Source: Betaproteobacteria bacterium TMED156 (GTDB lineage Bacteria; Pseudomonadota; Gammaproteobacteria; Burkholderiales; Burkholderiaceae_A). Taken from it: 7,503 nucleotides of DNA. The notes beneath the pieces were generated by a model. It was not told the origin of the DNA and made no database searches. It saw only the letters and a program-made list of their open reading frames with translations. The stretch spans positions 23,818 through 31,320 of the forward strand of contig NHHF01000108.1 in assembly GCA_002171155.1 (NCBI GenBank), in the 5' to 3' direction. The translations under genes were made by a program, and so were the position numbers. Shown one piece after another: positions 1 to 5,301 of the stretch; within the stretch, counting starts at the first letter, position 1, and each line of letters begins with the position of its first letter.

Positions 1-185
1 ACAGAAAGTATGTAGTGTTCTTTGAATGCTTTTTGTCCTTGAACATTGCTTGTAAATCTCATAGCTGTGTATGGCGAAAACGTTTTCTTTTCTTCTTCAT
101 CAAGTGTATTGTACCATTTTGAATTAGACATATCAATGTTGTATAACATTTGATTTAAATTTATTTTTTTAGTTGTTGTCGCCAT
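1..185 (-). CDS. 62: Probable clamp-loader small subunit (gp62-like), N-terminal fragment
   Basis: The first 61 codons of a minus-strand gene are present; the rest lies beyond the left edge of the window. The peptide begins MATTTKINLNQMLYNID and contains a WYNTLDEEEKKTFSPYTAMRF stretch followed by an aromatic HYILSV segment. This resembles, from memory, the N-terminus of the small clamp-loader subunit of marine T4-like phages, which with gp44 loads the gp45 sliding clamp for DNA polymerase. The start is well supported: its ATG overlaps the TAA of the upstream 54-aa gene by one base (TAATG), and GAGGA lies 9 nt upstream. Its position at the end of a chain of coupled genes that starts with uvsW fits a replication role. 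The identity rests on a short fragment, and gp44 is not immediately upstream as in T4, so another replication protein remains possible. Confidence 0.5.
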   Translation of the reverse strand, partial: MATTTKKINLNQMLYNIDMSNSKWYNTLDEEEKKTFSPYTAMRFTSNVQGQKAFKEHYILS

Positions 186-349
186 TAAAATATTTCCTCA
201 GCAATTCCTAGTACTTCAGCTGATAACAAAAGAAAACCTGCTACTAACAAATTACCACTCATTAAAAATCCACATCCTATTATTCTAATAAAACTCTTTA
301 CTAAACTAATATAAAAATGTGCCTTACCTGGATCTTTTGTTGTTATCAT
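185..349 (-). CDS. Small hydrophobic (membrane) protein, 54 aa, unknown function
   Basis: A 54-aa protein runs from an ATG at 349-347 to TAA at 187-185. It opens with a polar MITTKDPGKAHFYISLVKS segment, followed by hydrophobic stretches at about residues 20-30 and 33-49, and ends in an acidic AEEIF tail. This suggests one membrane helix or a short helical hairpin in the inner membrane. The start is strongly supported by AGGAG 7 nt upstream (357-361) and by the ATGA overlap with the stop of the 166-aa gene; its own stop overlaps the gp62-like start (TAATG). Complete translational coupling on both sides argues that it is a real gene despite its size. I have a weak memory of similar small proteins in marine T4-like phages. 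No function can be assigned; a link between membrane and replisome is only speculation from position. Confidence 0.75.
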   Translation of the reverse strand: MITTKDPGKAHFYISLVKSFIRIIGCGFLMSGNLLVAGFLLLSAEVLGIAEEIF

Positions 350-846
350 ACTAGGTCTCCTACTTGTATTTGATCAGGAATTTGATTTAATTCTTTTGCA
401 AAATAAATGCAATTTGGTTTACTTCCTTGTTTTAATGGTGCTGTCAAAATATGTCCATTTTTAAGTTTAGGAAAAAACCATTTTACTTCTTGAAATACAT
501 TTACTATTTTAACTTCTTTAAAGTCATGTGTATACCCCGAAAAAGGATTATACACAAATGCTTCAAATCCTCTATCATTTAAACTTGTTAGTGGAACCAT
601 TTCGCATACACCTAATTCTTTTTCACCAATCATAATGCTCCAATCCATCGGCATTTCAATTGTTTGCCCACCAATGTCAAGAATCACTGCCGGAGCATTA
701 AAGGATTCTAAAAAAATAAGTGGAATATAAAAATAATCTAATGCTTTTGGATTTGTACAATCTAATACACAATATTGTAAATCTTCTACTACTGTTGGTA
801 CTGCATTCAAGTTGTACGTGTTGTTGTCAACTGTTAATATGTTCAT
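346..846 (-). CDS. Conserved-looking phage protein of unknown function, 166 aa
   Basis: The protein begins MNILTVDNNTYNLNAVPTVV and appears mostly beta-stranded. Its best-preserved-looking part is at residues 65-137, with MPMDWSIMIG, PLTSLNDRGFEAFVYNPFSG and VKWFFPKLKNGHIL, rich in aromatic and glycine residues. No nucleotide-binding or catalytic motif, signal peptide or membrane helix is visible. The ATG overlaps the UvsW stop codon in an ATGA arrangement, and the stop overlaps the next start the same way, so it is translated in series with uvsW. A weak AAGGT stands about 9 nt upstream. From memory, related proteins occur beside replication genes in marine T4-like phages, but I cannot name a family. 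Its place suggests a replication, recombination or transcription accessory role; this is inference only. Confidence 0.85.
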   Translation of the reverse strand: MNILTVDNNTYNLNAVPTVVEDLQYCVLDCTNPKALDYFYIPLIFLESFNAPAVILDIGGQTIEMPMDWSIMIGEKELGVCEMVPLTSLNDRGFEAFVYNPFSGYTHDFKEVKIVNVFQEVKWFFPKLKNGHILTAPLKQGSKPNCIYFAKELNQIPDQIQVGDLV

Positions 847-2300
847 TCTACGTTTACCTTTTCGATTGTAAAAGGATAATTTGCTTCTTTGTAAAATTTT
901 TTCCTAGTTGTTAAATGTCGTTTTGAAAATTTACAAGCAGACGTTATATCCCAAATTTCTACGTGGTCTTTATCTTCTGCTTTTCTAATACCTCTACCTA
1001 TTGATTGTATTACTCTTACAAAAGATTTGCCAGGTTCTATTAATACTAAATTAAATATTCTTGGTAAATTAATACCTACTGCCGCTACTCCATATGTAGC
1101 AATAATCACCTTATGTTGCTCTGTAGCAATTTCATCATATTCTTCTTCTCTATCTTCTAGTTTAGTTCTACCTTGAATAAAGACAGAGTCAACAATTATT
1201 TCTTCAAGTGCTTGTCCTGTTTTTATTCTATCAACTAAAATTAATGTATTTCCTTCTGCTCTCATTGTGTCAACTAAATCAGCAATAAATTGTAGACGTG
1301 TATCATTGGTTACTAGATATGTTTGTTCACCTGCATAAGTTGAAAAAGCATTTGTTTCTTGAGTTTGAATAACATTCACATGACAGTTTGCAAGTACTCC
1401 TCTGTCTTGTAATTCACTTGCTGACAGTTTATTAATAACTTCTCCAAGACTTGCTTGTAATGAAGCCATTTCAAAATCTTCTTTTGGTATTGTTCCTGTA
1501 AGTCCCCATCTAAGTGGCACTGTTGCAAAAGGACCTGTTAATAGTGTTTTAAGAACATCTGCTTTAGCTTGATGAACTTCGTCTACCATAACGCATACCA
1601 CTCCTTCTAAAAAGTCTCCTATATTAACTTCTGCTTCAAACTTCTTAGTCTTTTTAAGCATATTATTTAGACTTTGCCAAGTACAAACTGTATGTTGTTT
1701 ATCAAACTCTTTACGTTCTCCATAATACACACCAACGTCTAATCCAAGTGTTTTATAGTCAGCTTCTGTTTGTGTTACTAATGATTTGTTAGGAACGATT
1801 ACAATTGACCTTCCATACTTTTGTACCAATTGTGAAAGTGTTGCAGTAATAATCGTTTTACCAGCACCAGTGGCAATTTCTTGTAAACACTGAGGATTTT
1901 CTAAAAATTTATTAATTGTTTCTACTTGATAATCTCTTAACACAATTGGTTGACCAGACTGTGGATGCTTTGGTCCCCATGTTTTTTCAAAGTGTAAACT
2001 TTCATCAATCTTTTCAAATTTAAAATCATGCACTCCCCTATTGTCTTCAATATCAATTTCGTAATCTTGTTCTTCAATAATTGGAAGTATTCTATCTAGT
2101 AAGTTTAAATACGTCCTTCCTCCTATATCACAAAAGCGAATATTACCATCCCATCTACCTAACTTATACGCAGGAAGATGATATGCATACGGTAAAAAGA
2201 ATTTAAGTTTATCTGAAATCTTACGTCTTGTGATTACATCAAGACCTTCAAACTTCACATTGACTTCATCTCTAATAACTAATTTTGCGACTTTGGACAT
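843..2300 (-). CDS. uvsW: UvsW-like superfamily 2 DNA helicase
   Basis: A 485-aa superfamily 2 helicase, close to the 503 aa of T4 UvsW. Residues 1-115 match the small N-terminal domain plus linker expected of UvsW, including FFLPYAYHLPAYKLGRWDGN. Visible helicase motifs are the Q-like LRDYQ (121-125), Walker A ATGAGKT (143-149), motif Ia IVPNKSLV (168-175), the DEVH box (240-243), motif III GLTGT (266-270), motif V ATYGVAAVGINLP (401-413) and motif VI QSIGRGIRK (432-440). All key residues appear intact. In T4, UvsW unwinds R-loops and remodels stalled forks and branched intermediates, moving the phage from origin-dependent to recombination-dependent replication. Its stop overlaps the next gene by 4 nt. 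There is no Shine-Dalgarno; a promoter-like pair at 2330-2335 and 2307-2312 would start the transcript at the ATG itself. A related RecG-like or RAD25-like phage helicase is the only realistic alternative. Confidence 0.93.
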   Translation of the reverse strand: MSKVAKLVIRDEVNVKFEGLDVITRRKISDKLKFFLPYAYHLPAYKLGRWDGNIRFCDIGGRTYLNLLDRILPIIEEQDYEIDIEDNRGVHDFKFEKIDESLHFEKTWGPKHPQSGQPIVLRDYQVETINKFLENPQCLQEIATGAGKTIITATLSQLVQKYGRSIVIVPNKSLVTQTEADYKTLGLDVGVYYGERKEFDKQHTVCTWQSLNNMLKKTKKFEAEVNIGDFLEGVVCVMVDEVHQAKADVLKTLLTGPFATVPLRWGLTGTIPKEDFEMASLQASLGEVINKLSASELQDRGVLANCHVNVIQTQETNAFSTYAGEQTYLVTNDTRLQFIADLVDTMRAEGNTLILVDRIKTGQALEEIIVDSVFIQGRTKLEDREEEYDEIATEQHKVIIATYGVAAVGINLPRIFNLVLIEPGKSFVRVIQSIGRGIRKAEDKDHVEIWDITSACKFSKRHLTTRKKFYKEANYPFTIEKVNVE

Positions 2301-2306
2301 AACACT

Positions 2307-2335
2307 ATAATAACTTATCTGAAAAGAAAATGCAA
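2307..2335 (-). promoter_or_regulatory. Candidate sigma70-type promoter for uvsW
   Basis: On the minus strand TTGCAT (2330-2335) and TATTAT (2307-2312) are separated by exactly 17 bp, in the 39-nt gap between the stop of the bax-like gene and uvsW. The expected transcription start, seven bases after the -10 box, is position 2300, the A of the uvsW ATG. An alternative -10 TATAGT at 2304-2309 gives a 20-bp spacer and is less likely. AT-rich DNA yields chance matches, so this is a prediction. Confidence 0.5.
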
Positions 2336-2339
2336 GACT

Positions 2340-2996
2340 TTACTGCATTTCGTAAATAATTTGGCCTCTTATATCAACTGGTAAATCGTTATAATAGCCA
2401 TTCTTATGAATTATTAAAATTATTGTTTTTAGTTTGTTAGTATATTCTTTACCTAACTCACTCCACGCAACTAAAAATGATGATAAAGTTGTTGCATTAG
2501 TATACCCGTACATTCGTATCTCCCATAATCTTGCATCTCTAAATTCTTCATACGCAGGATGATTATTTAATATTTGTATGTAGTCTTGCACACAGGAACA
2601 CAGTGACGTATACTTACGTACACCCCATGGTGCATTTGGATTACCTCTGGCTTTCATGTGTGGAATATTTTTTAAATCCCAAGTTCTAATACCAAAAAAA
2701 TTGTTTCCTTCTTTTGCAAATCTTGATTGTCCCCATGCTGATTCATAGGCCGCCATGGCTAAAATTAAATCAAATGGAACTTGTTCTTCTAGTGGATATT
2801 GATTATAATCAGCATACAATCCTTCCACACATCTAAATATTTGATTAACAAAATCTTTGTTATCTTTAATTGATGTACTGTTGAATCCAGGGCTTTCGGT
2901 CTGATCACTAGTTTCAGCGAGTGTGCTTGGAAAAAACATTATTCCTGAAATAGTGATAAAAGATAATACCAAAAATAGTTTTAAACTCTTCATCAT
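2340..2996 (-). CDS. Exported Bax-like glucosaminidase (GH73-type), candidate lysis or cell-wall enzyme
   Basis: A 218-aa protein with a Sec-type signal peptide: MMKSLK, a hydrophobic core at residues 7-22 and a likely cleavage after FPSTLA (residue 27). The mature part carries the Bax/glucosaminidase signature FDLILAMAAYESAWGQSRFAKE (75-96), with Glu85 as the probable catalytic acid, then NNFFGI (98-103), a KYTSLCSCVQDYI segment and LNNHPAYEEFRD (143-154). The family cleaves beta-1,4 bonds next to N-acetylglucosamine in peptidoglycan, in the periplasm. E. coli Bax is longer (about 274 aa). Cys133 and Cys135 could form or bind something, unproven. The gene sits among recombination genes with its own promoter and no Shine-Dalgarno, suggesting an acquired accessory gene. 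It could be the endolysin, an exported lysis helper, or a host-derived wall-modifying gene. Either ATG of the leading ATGATG could be used; the second fits the predicted transcript start. Confidence 0.85.
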   Translation of the reverse strand: MMKSLKLFLVLSFITISGIMFFPSTLAETSDQTESPGFNSTSIKDNKDFVNQIFRCVEGLYADYNQYPLEEQVPFDLILAMAAYESAWGQSRFAKEGNNFFGIRTWDLKNIPHMKARGNPNAPWGVRKYTSLCSCVQDYIQILNNHPAYEEFRDARLWEIRMYGYTNATTLSSFLVAWSELGKEYTNKLKTIILIIHKNGYYNDLPVDIRGQIIYEMQ

Positions 2997-2999
2997 ATT

Positions 3000-3027
3000 A
3001 CTATAGCATATTTAGTTGTTTTGTCAA
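3000..3027 (-). promoter_or_regulatory. Promoter of the bax-like gene, extended -10
   Basis: Minus-strand TTGACA (3022-3027), a 16-bp spacer, and TATAGT (3000-3005) preceded by TG at the extended -10 position. A run of seven A residues (minus strand) lies directly upstream of the -35 box and could act as an UP element. The -10 box ends only 3 nt before the first ATG, so the expected start (about 2993) coincides with the second ATG and the mRNA would be leaderless. The consensus quality is high, so the promoter call is fairly firm; the leaderless start is inference. Confidence 0.7.
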
Positions 3028-3050
3028 GGTTTTTTTGGCTAAATAATTGT

Positions 3051-3263
3051 ATGAAAATCAATGATCTTATAGGTGAGTGGAAGGGCAAAGTACCCAGTTC
3101 TGTGTGTAAAAGTGATAAAAAACTTGGTGCATCAGATGAGGCCAGTTGTAAATCACAAGGCTTTCGTGCTAGAGATAGTGGCAAAAAGCATGATGGAAAA
3201 ACATTAAGAGGTAAAAAAGTACGTGGCCAAAAATATGGCGGACCTCTTAAAGATTATTCTTAG
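3051..3263 (+). CDS. Small basic Cys-containing protein, 70 aa, the only plus-strand gene
   Basis: This 70-aa protein starts MKINDLIGEWKGKVPSSVCK and is rich in Lys, Arg, Gly and Ser. The central LGASDEASCKSQGFRARDSGKKHDG and the C-terminal GKKVRGQKYGGPLKDYS look like a structured basic protein, and I recall similar sequences in marine phages, without a function. Two cysteines (Cys19, Cys33) could matter for metal or disulfide but are not in a known motif. The ATG at 3051 is preferred over an in-frame TTG at 3021, which would place the N-terminus in the promoter region. No clear Shine-Dalgarno is present. It diverges from the bax-like gene across 54 bp and converges on the coiled-coil gene, overlapping its end by 17 bp. 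The charge suggests nucleic acid binding; that is inference. Confidence 0.68.
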   Translation: MKINDLIGEWKGKVPSSVCKSDKKLGASDEASCKSQGFRARDSGKKHDGKTLRGKKVRGQKYGGPLKDYS

Positions 3264-3483
3264 ATTTTTTTAACTTATATAGCTCGTCATTTAATTCTTT
3301 AACTTTTTTATATAAAGAATATTTTTCTTTGACTTCTTCTGCTACAACTTTTTTTAACTCTTGAATTTGACTATCTTTAGCAAGTAGTGTCCTACGCATT
3401 TGTTCCATAGGGTCATCTTCATGATTCTTCCAACCATATTGAGTTTTTTTATCTTGATGTTTTGCTGTATAATTCGGCATCAT
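3247..3483 (-). CDS. Small coiled-coil protein, 78 aa, unknown function
   Basis: The protein opens MMPNYTAKHQDKKTQYGWKN and then forms an almost continuous charged helix from about residue 24 to 76, with heptad-like Leu, Val and Tyr spacing (QIQELKKVVAEEV, YKKVKELNDELYKLKK), so a dimeric coiled coil is likely. It overlaps the 3' end of uvsY by 35 nt in a different frame. AGGA upstream gives a 4-nt gap to the first ATG of ATGATG and 7 nt to the second, so the second Met may be the true start. Coupling to uvsY suggests joint expression and perhaps a recombination accessory role. No known family is recognised. It is the last gene of the gp32-uvsX-uvsY block and converges with the plus-strand gene; no clear terminator separates them. 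Confidence 0.75.
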   Translation of the reverse strand: MMPNYTAKHQDKKTQYGWKNHEDDPMEQMRRTLLAKDSQIQELKKVVAEEVKEKYSLYKKVKELNDELYKLKKSKNNL

Positions 3484-3925
3484 CTAATCCTGCTACTCTT
3501 AGTTTTACAATGTTGTTGATTTGAAATTGCTTGGCGTCTATTGCTTTTAACAAGCCAAGATATTTATTACGCACAAGAGCGAATTCATTTAAAAGTTGAC
3601 TCATAGCAACTACTTCATCTTCTCCATCAATATACTTTTCAGCATCTCTTGATGTTAAAGCTCGTTGATATGCTTCTAAAAACTTTTTATAATGTCTTGC
3701 TCTTGTTCTTCGTAATTCTATATTAAGATGTTCTAGTATGGCTTCAATTTCTTGTAATTGATTAAATCTATGTTCAACCACTCCAGGTATTTGGGAAGCA
3801 TTACGTTCAATGTTACCTACTAATCCTGCTTCTACTCTAGCTTCGTCAAGTTGTTTCATATAGTAATCAATACAGTCAGGTAGCTTTCCCAAATCTTTAG
3901 AAACTAAACCATACCAATTAATCAT
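3449..3925 (-). CDS. uvsY: UvsY-like recombination mediator
   Basis: A 158-aa, largely helical protein, slightly longer than T4 UvsY (137 aa). The C-terminal part NEFALVRNKYLGLLKAIDAKQFQINNIVKLRVAGLDDAEL (residues 113-152) matches the conserved end of UvsY in marine T4-like phages as I remember it; the middle carries a basic RRTRARHYKKFLEAYQRAL segment fitting DNA contact. UvsY forms a ring that helps UvsX displace gp32 from single-stranded DNA and stabilises the presynaptic filament. The ATG overlaps the stop of the 77-aa gene by one base (TAATG), with GAGGA 6 nt upstream, so the start is secure. Its presence two genes after uvsX and three after gp32 supports the call. No truncation or odd residue is evident. 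Confidence 0.9.
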   Translation of the reverse strand: MINWYGLVSKDLGKLPDCIDYYMKQLDEARVEAGLVGNIERNASQIPGVVEHRFNQLQEIEAILEHLNIELRRTRARHYKKFLEAYQRALTSRDAEKYIDGEDEVVAMSQLLNEFALVRNKYLGLLKAIDAKQFQINNIVKLRVAGLDDAELYSKTSR

Positions 3926-4158
3926 TAATATTCCTCATCTTCATCGAGACCTTCTTCTTCCATTTCACCAAATACTTCATTGTAAGCATCGTGTAAATGA
4001 TTCGAGTGTGAAAAAATTTCTCTCCAGTCTTGTTCATCGGCACCATAGTCATCTATTAAGTTAACGTATGATATCGCCGCATCAAGTCTATCTTTTGCAG
4101 GAACATAACTTTTAAGTTTTTCCCATGCTTCTAATAAAACTTTAATGTCTTCTGTCAT
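3925..4158 (-). CDS. Small acidic protein between uvsX and uvsY, 77 aa
   Basis: The 77-aa protein starts MTEDIKVLLEAWEKLKSYVP and is probably all helical, ending in a highly acidic tail (FGEMEEEGLDEDEEY, residues 63-77). No enzymatic motif is visible. It begins one base after the uvsX stop codon and its stop overlaps the uvsY start (TAATG), so the three are translated together. There is no strong Shine-Dalgarno, consistent with coupling to uvsX. The tail is reminiscent of acidic tails that bind basic partners or mimic DNA, and the setting suggests it acts with UvsX or UvsY, but that is inference. I have only a vague memory of comparable proteins in marine T4-like phages and cannot name a family. 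Confidence 0.8.
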   Translation of the reverse strand: MTEDIKVLLEAWEKLKSYVPAKDRLDAAISYVNLIDDYGADEQDWREIFSHSNHLHDAYNEVFGEMEEEGLDEDEEY

Positions 4159-4159
4159 T

Positions 4160-5227
4160 CTATGCTTCCGCTTCTGCAGGTTCCTCTGCTTCTATTTCTG
4201 ATTTAACATTATCCCATTCTGCCATTATAAGATCAAGATTTTCACCTGTCCAATCTTTTCTATAATTCTTATGTTCTTTGCCAAATCTATCAATATATTT
4301 GAGTCTGTTACCTTCTTTAACCAACAATCCTTTTTTCTCACAAAGGTCAACTAATCCACTATACGGATCCATTCCTGCTTCATATGGAATTTTAACCTGT
4401 ACAGATTCAAACGGTTTGTTAAATCTTGTTTTCATTACTTTGACTGCTGATCTAATACCAGTAACATCTGATATCTTATTTCCTGCTTCATCTTCTTTTA
4501 GTTTTAATTTTTTCATAGCAACAACAACTGAACTTGCATATACAAATCCTTGTCCGCCACTAATTTTATCATCTGGATCAAACATATCTTGTGATGCGTA
4601 TGTGTGATTTGTACAAACTAATCCTAAATTTAATTCAGCAAACATATTAACACAATTTCTTACAAGTGCTGTTAAGGCTTTTGGCTTTCTACCCATATCA
4701 CCTTTCAAATCACCTTTTTCAAATTGTGCAGTATCTGTTGGAGTCAACAACATACCCAATGAATCAATTACAAACATAACTTTTGGTCTTTCACTTTGTT
4801 CTAAAGATCCATAATCATTTCTGTAATTTGTTACAAACTCAGAAATAGTTTTTGCTACATCATCAATCATTGCTACGTTGATACGCATTAATTTCTCTGG
4901 GGATGTATCTACTTCAAGTGCTTGTAACCAATTTTCATCTAATGCATTTTCTGAATCAAACACAATACAAAATATGCCTTGCTTTTGTGCATTTTTAATA
5001 ATATTACCAGAAGCAATCAAACTCTTACCAGAACCTGATTCACCTGCTAACATTGTTACACGACCTAGTGGTATACCTTTATTAAAGTCACCACTAATCA
5101 AATAATTTAGACAGTAGTTTCCTGTTGATATCCATGTGTCTGGATCAGAATCAAAACCTGTAGAAATACCACCGATGCTTTTTGTTATTGACTTTCTAAA
5201 TTTACTTACGTCAAATGGTCTTACCAT
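4160..5227 (-). CDS. uvsX: UvsX, RecA-like strand-exchange recombinase
   Basis: A 355-aa RecA/Rad51-family protein, close to the 391 aa of T4 UvsX. Key parts: Walker A GESGSGKS (residues 62-69), catalytic-type Glu93 in FDSENALDE, Walker B VMFVID (150-155) followed by SLGMLL, a possible DNA-binding loop at KGDMGRKPKALTALVR (175-190) and the TNHTY...KISGGQGFVYASS region (207-233). The C-terminus is acidic (EIEAEEPAEAEA), a feature also seen in RecA-type proteins. UvsX polymerises on single-stranded DNA and drives strand invasion for repair and recombination-dependent replication. The start at 5227 (MVRPFDVSKF) is chosen because AAGGAG lies 5 nt upstream (5233-5238). An in-frame ATG at 5254 would add MHYYRQGEI, but it lies inside an RNA hairpin and lacks a ribosome site. 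The catalytic residues look intact. Confidence 0.95.
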   Translation of the reverse strand: MVRPFDVSKFRKSITKSIGGISTGFDSDPDTWISTGNYCLNYLISGDFNKGIPLGRVTMLAGESGSGKSLIASGNIIKNAQKQGIFCIVFDSENALDENWLQALEVDTSPEKLMRINVAMIDDVAKTISEFVTNYRNDYGSLEQSERPKVMFVIDSLGMLLTPTDTAQFEKGDLKGDMGRKPKALTALVRNCVNMFAELNLGLVCTNHTYASQDMFDPDDKISGGQGFVYASSVVVAMKKLKLKEDEAGNKISDVTGIRSAVKVMKTRFNKPFESVQVKIPYEAGMDPYSGLVDLCEKKGLLVKEGNRLKYIDRFGKEHKNYRKDWTGENLDLIMAEWDNVKSEIEAEEPAEAEA

Positions 5228-5242
5228 AATTTCTCCTTGTCT

Positions 5243-5274
5243 GTAATAGTGCATGATTGCTCATGCACCACTAC
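5243..5274 (-). promoter_or_regulatory. Strong RNA hairpin in the uvsX 5' leader
   Basis: In the minus-strand RNA, a perfect 8-bp stem (5261-5268 with 5249-5256) closes a GCAA tetraloop (GNRA type). It extends through six more pairs, two of them G-U, to 14 bp (5269-5274 with 5243-5248). The outer pairs hold only in the minus-strand RNA, because the G-U pairs become C-A mismatches in the opposite transcript. No U-run follows, so it is not a typical terminator. It ends 5 nt before the uvsX ribosome site AAGGAG. Possible roles are mRNA stabilisation, RNase processing between gp32 and uvsX, or a protein-binding control site. Confidence 0.8.
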
Positions 5275-5301
5275 TATACTATATTTTACTTGTTTTGTCT
5301 A
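5273..5301 (-). promoter_or_regulatory. Candidate promoter for uvsX overlapping the gp32 3' end
   Basis: Minus-strand TAGACA (5296-5301), a 17-bp spacer and TATAGT (5273-5278). The core GACAAAACAA-G-TAAA nearly repeats the bax-like promoter (GACAAAACAA-C-TAAA). The predicted start near 5266 would place the hairpin core almost at the 5' end of the mRNA. The -35 box lies within the last codons of gp32. Confidence 0.5.

Noticed and set aside
3040..3045. TAAATA as a -10 box of a plus-strand promoter with TTGTTT at 3016-3021
   Set aside because: The boxes are weak, the spacer is 18 bp, and the surrounding DNA is too AT-rich for confidence.
3021..3050. TTG start extending the plus-strand gene by ten residues
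   Set aside because: It would code through the -35 region of the divergent promoter and adds a T-tract peptide; the ATG at 3051 is more plausible.
2993..3184. Minus-strand 63-aa frame opposite the small basic protein
   Set aside because: It runs across the bax-like promoter region and has no ribosome site; the plus-strand frame looks more protein-like.
5228..5254. Upstream in-frame ATG adding nine residues to UvsX
   Set aside because: It lies within the hairpin, has no ribosome site, and the ATG at 5227 has AAGGAG at ideal spacing and a UvsX-like N-terminus.
5243..5274. Hairpin before uvsX as a rho-independent terminator
   Set aside because: No U-run follows the stem in either direction, and it sits just before a functional ribosome site.
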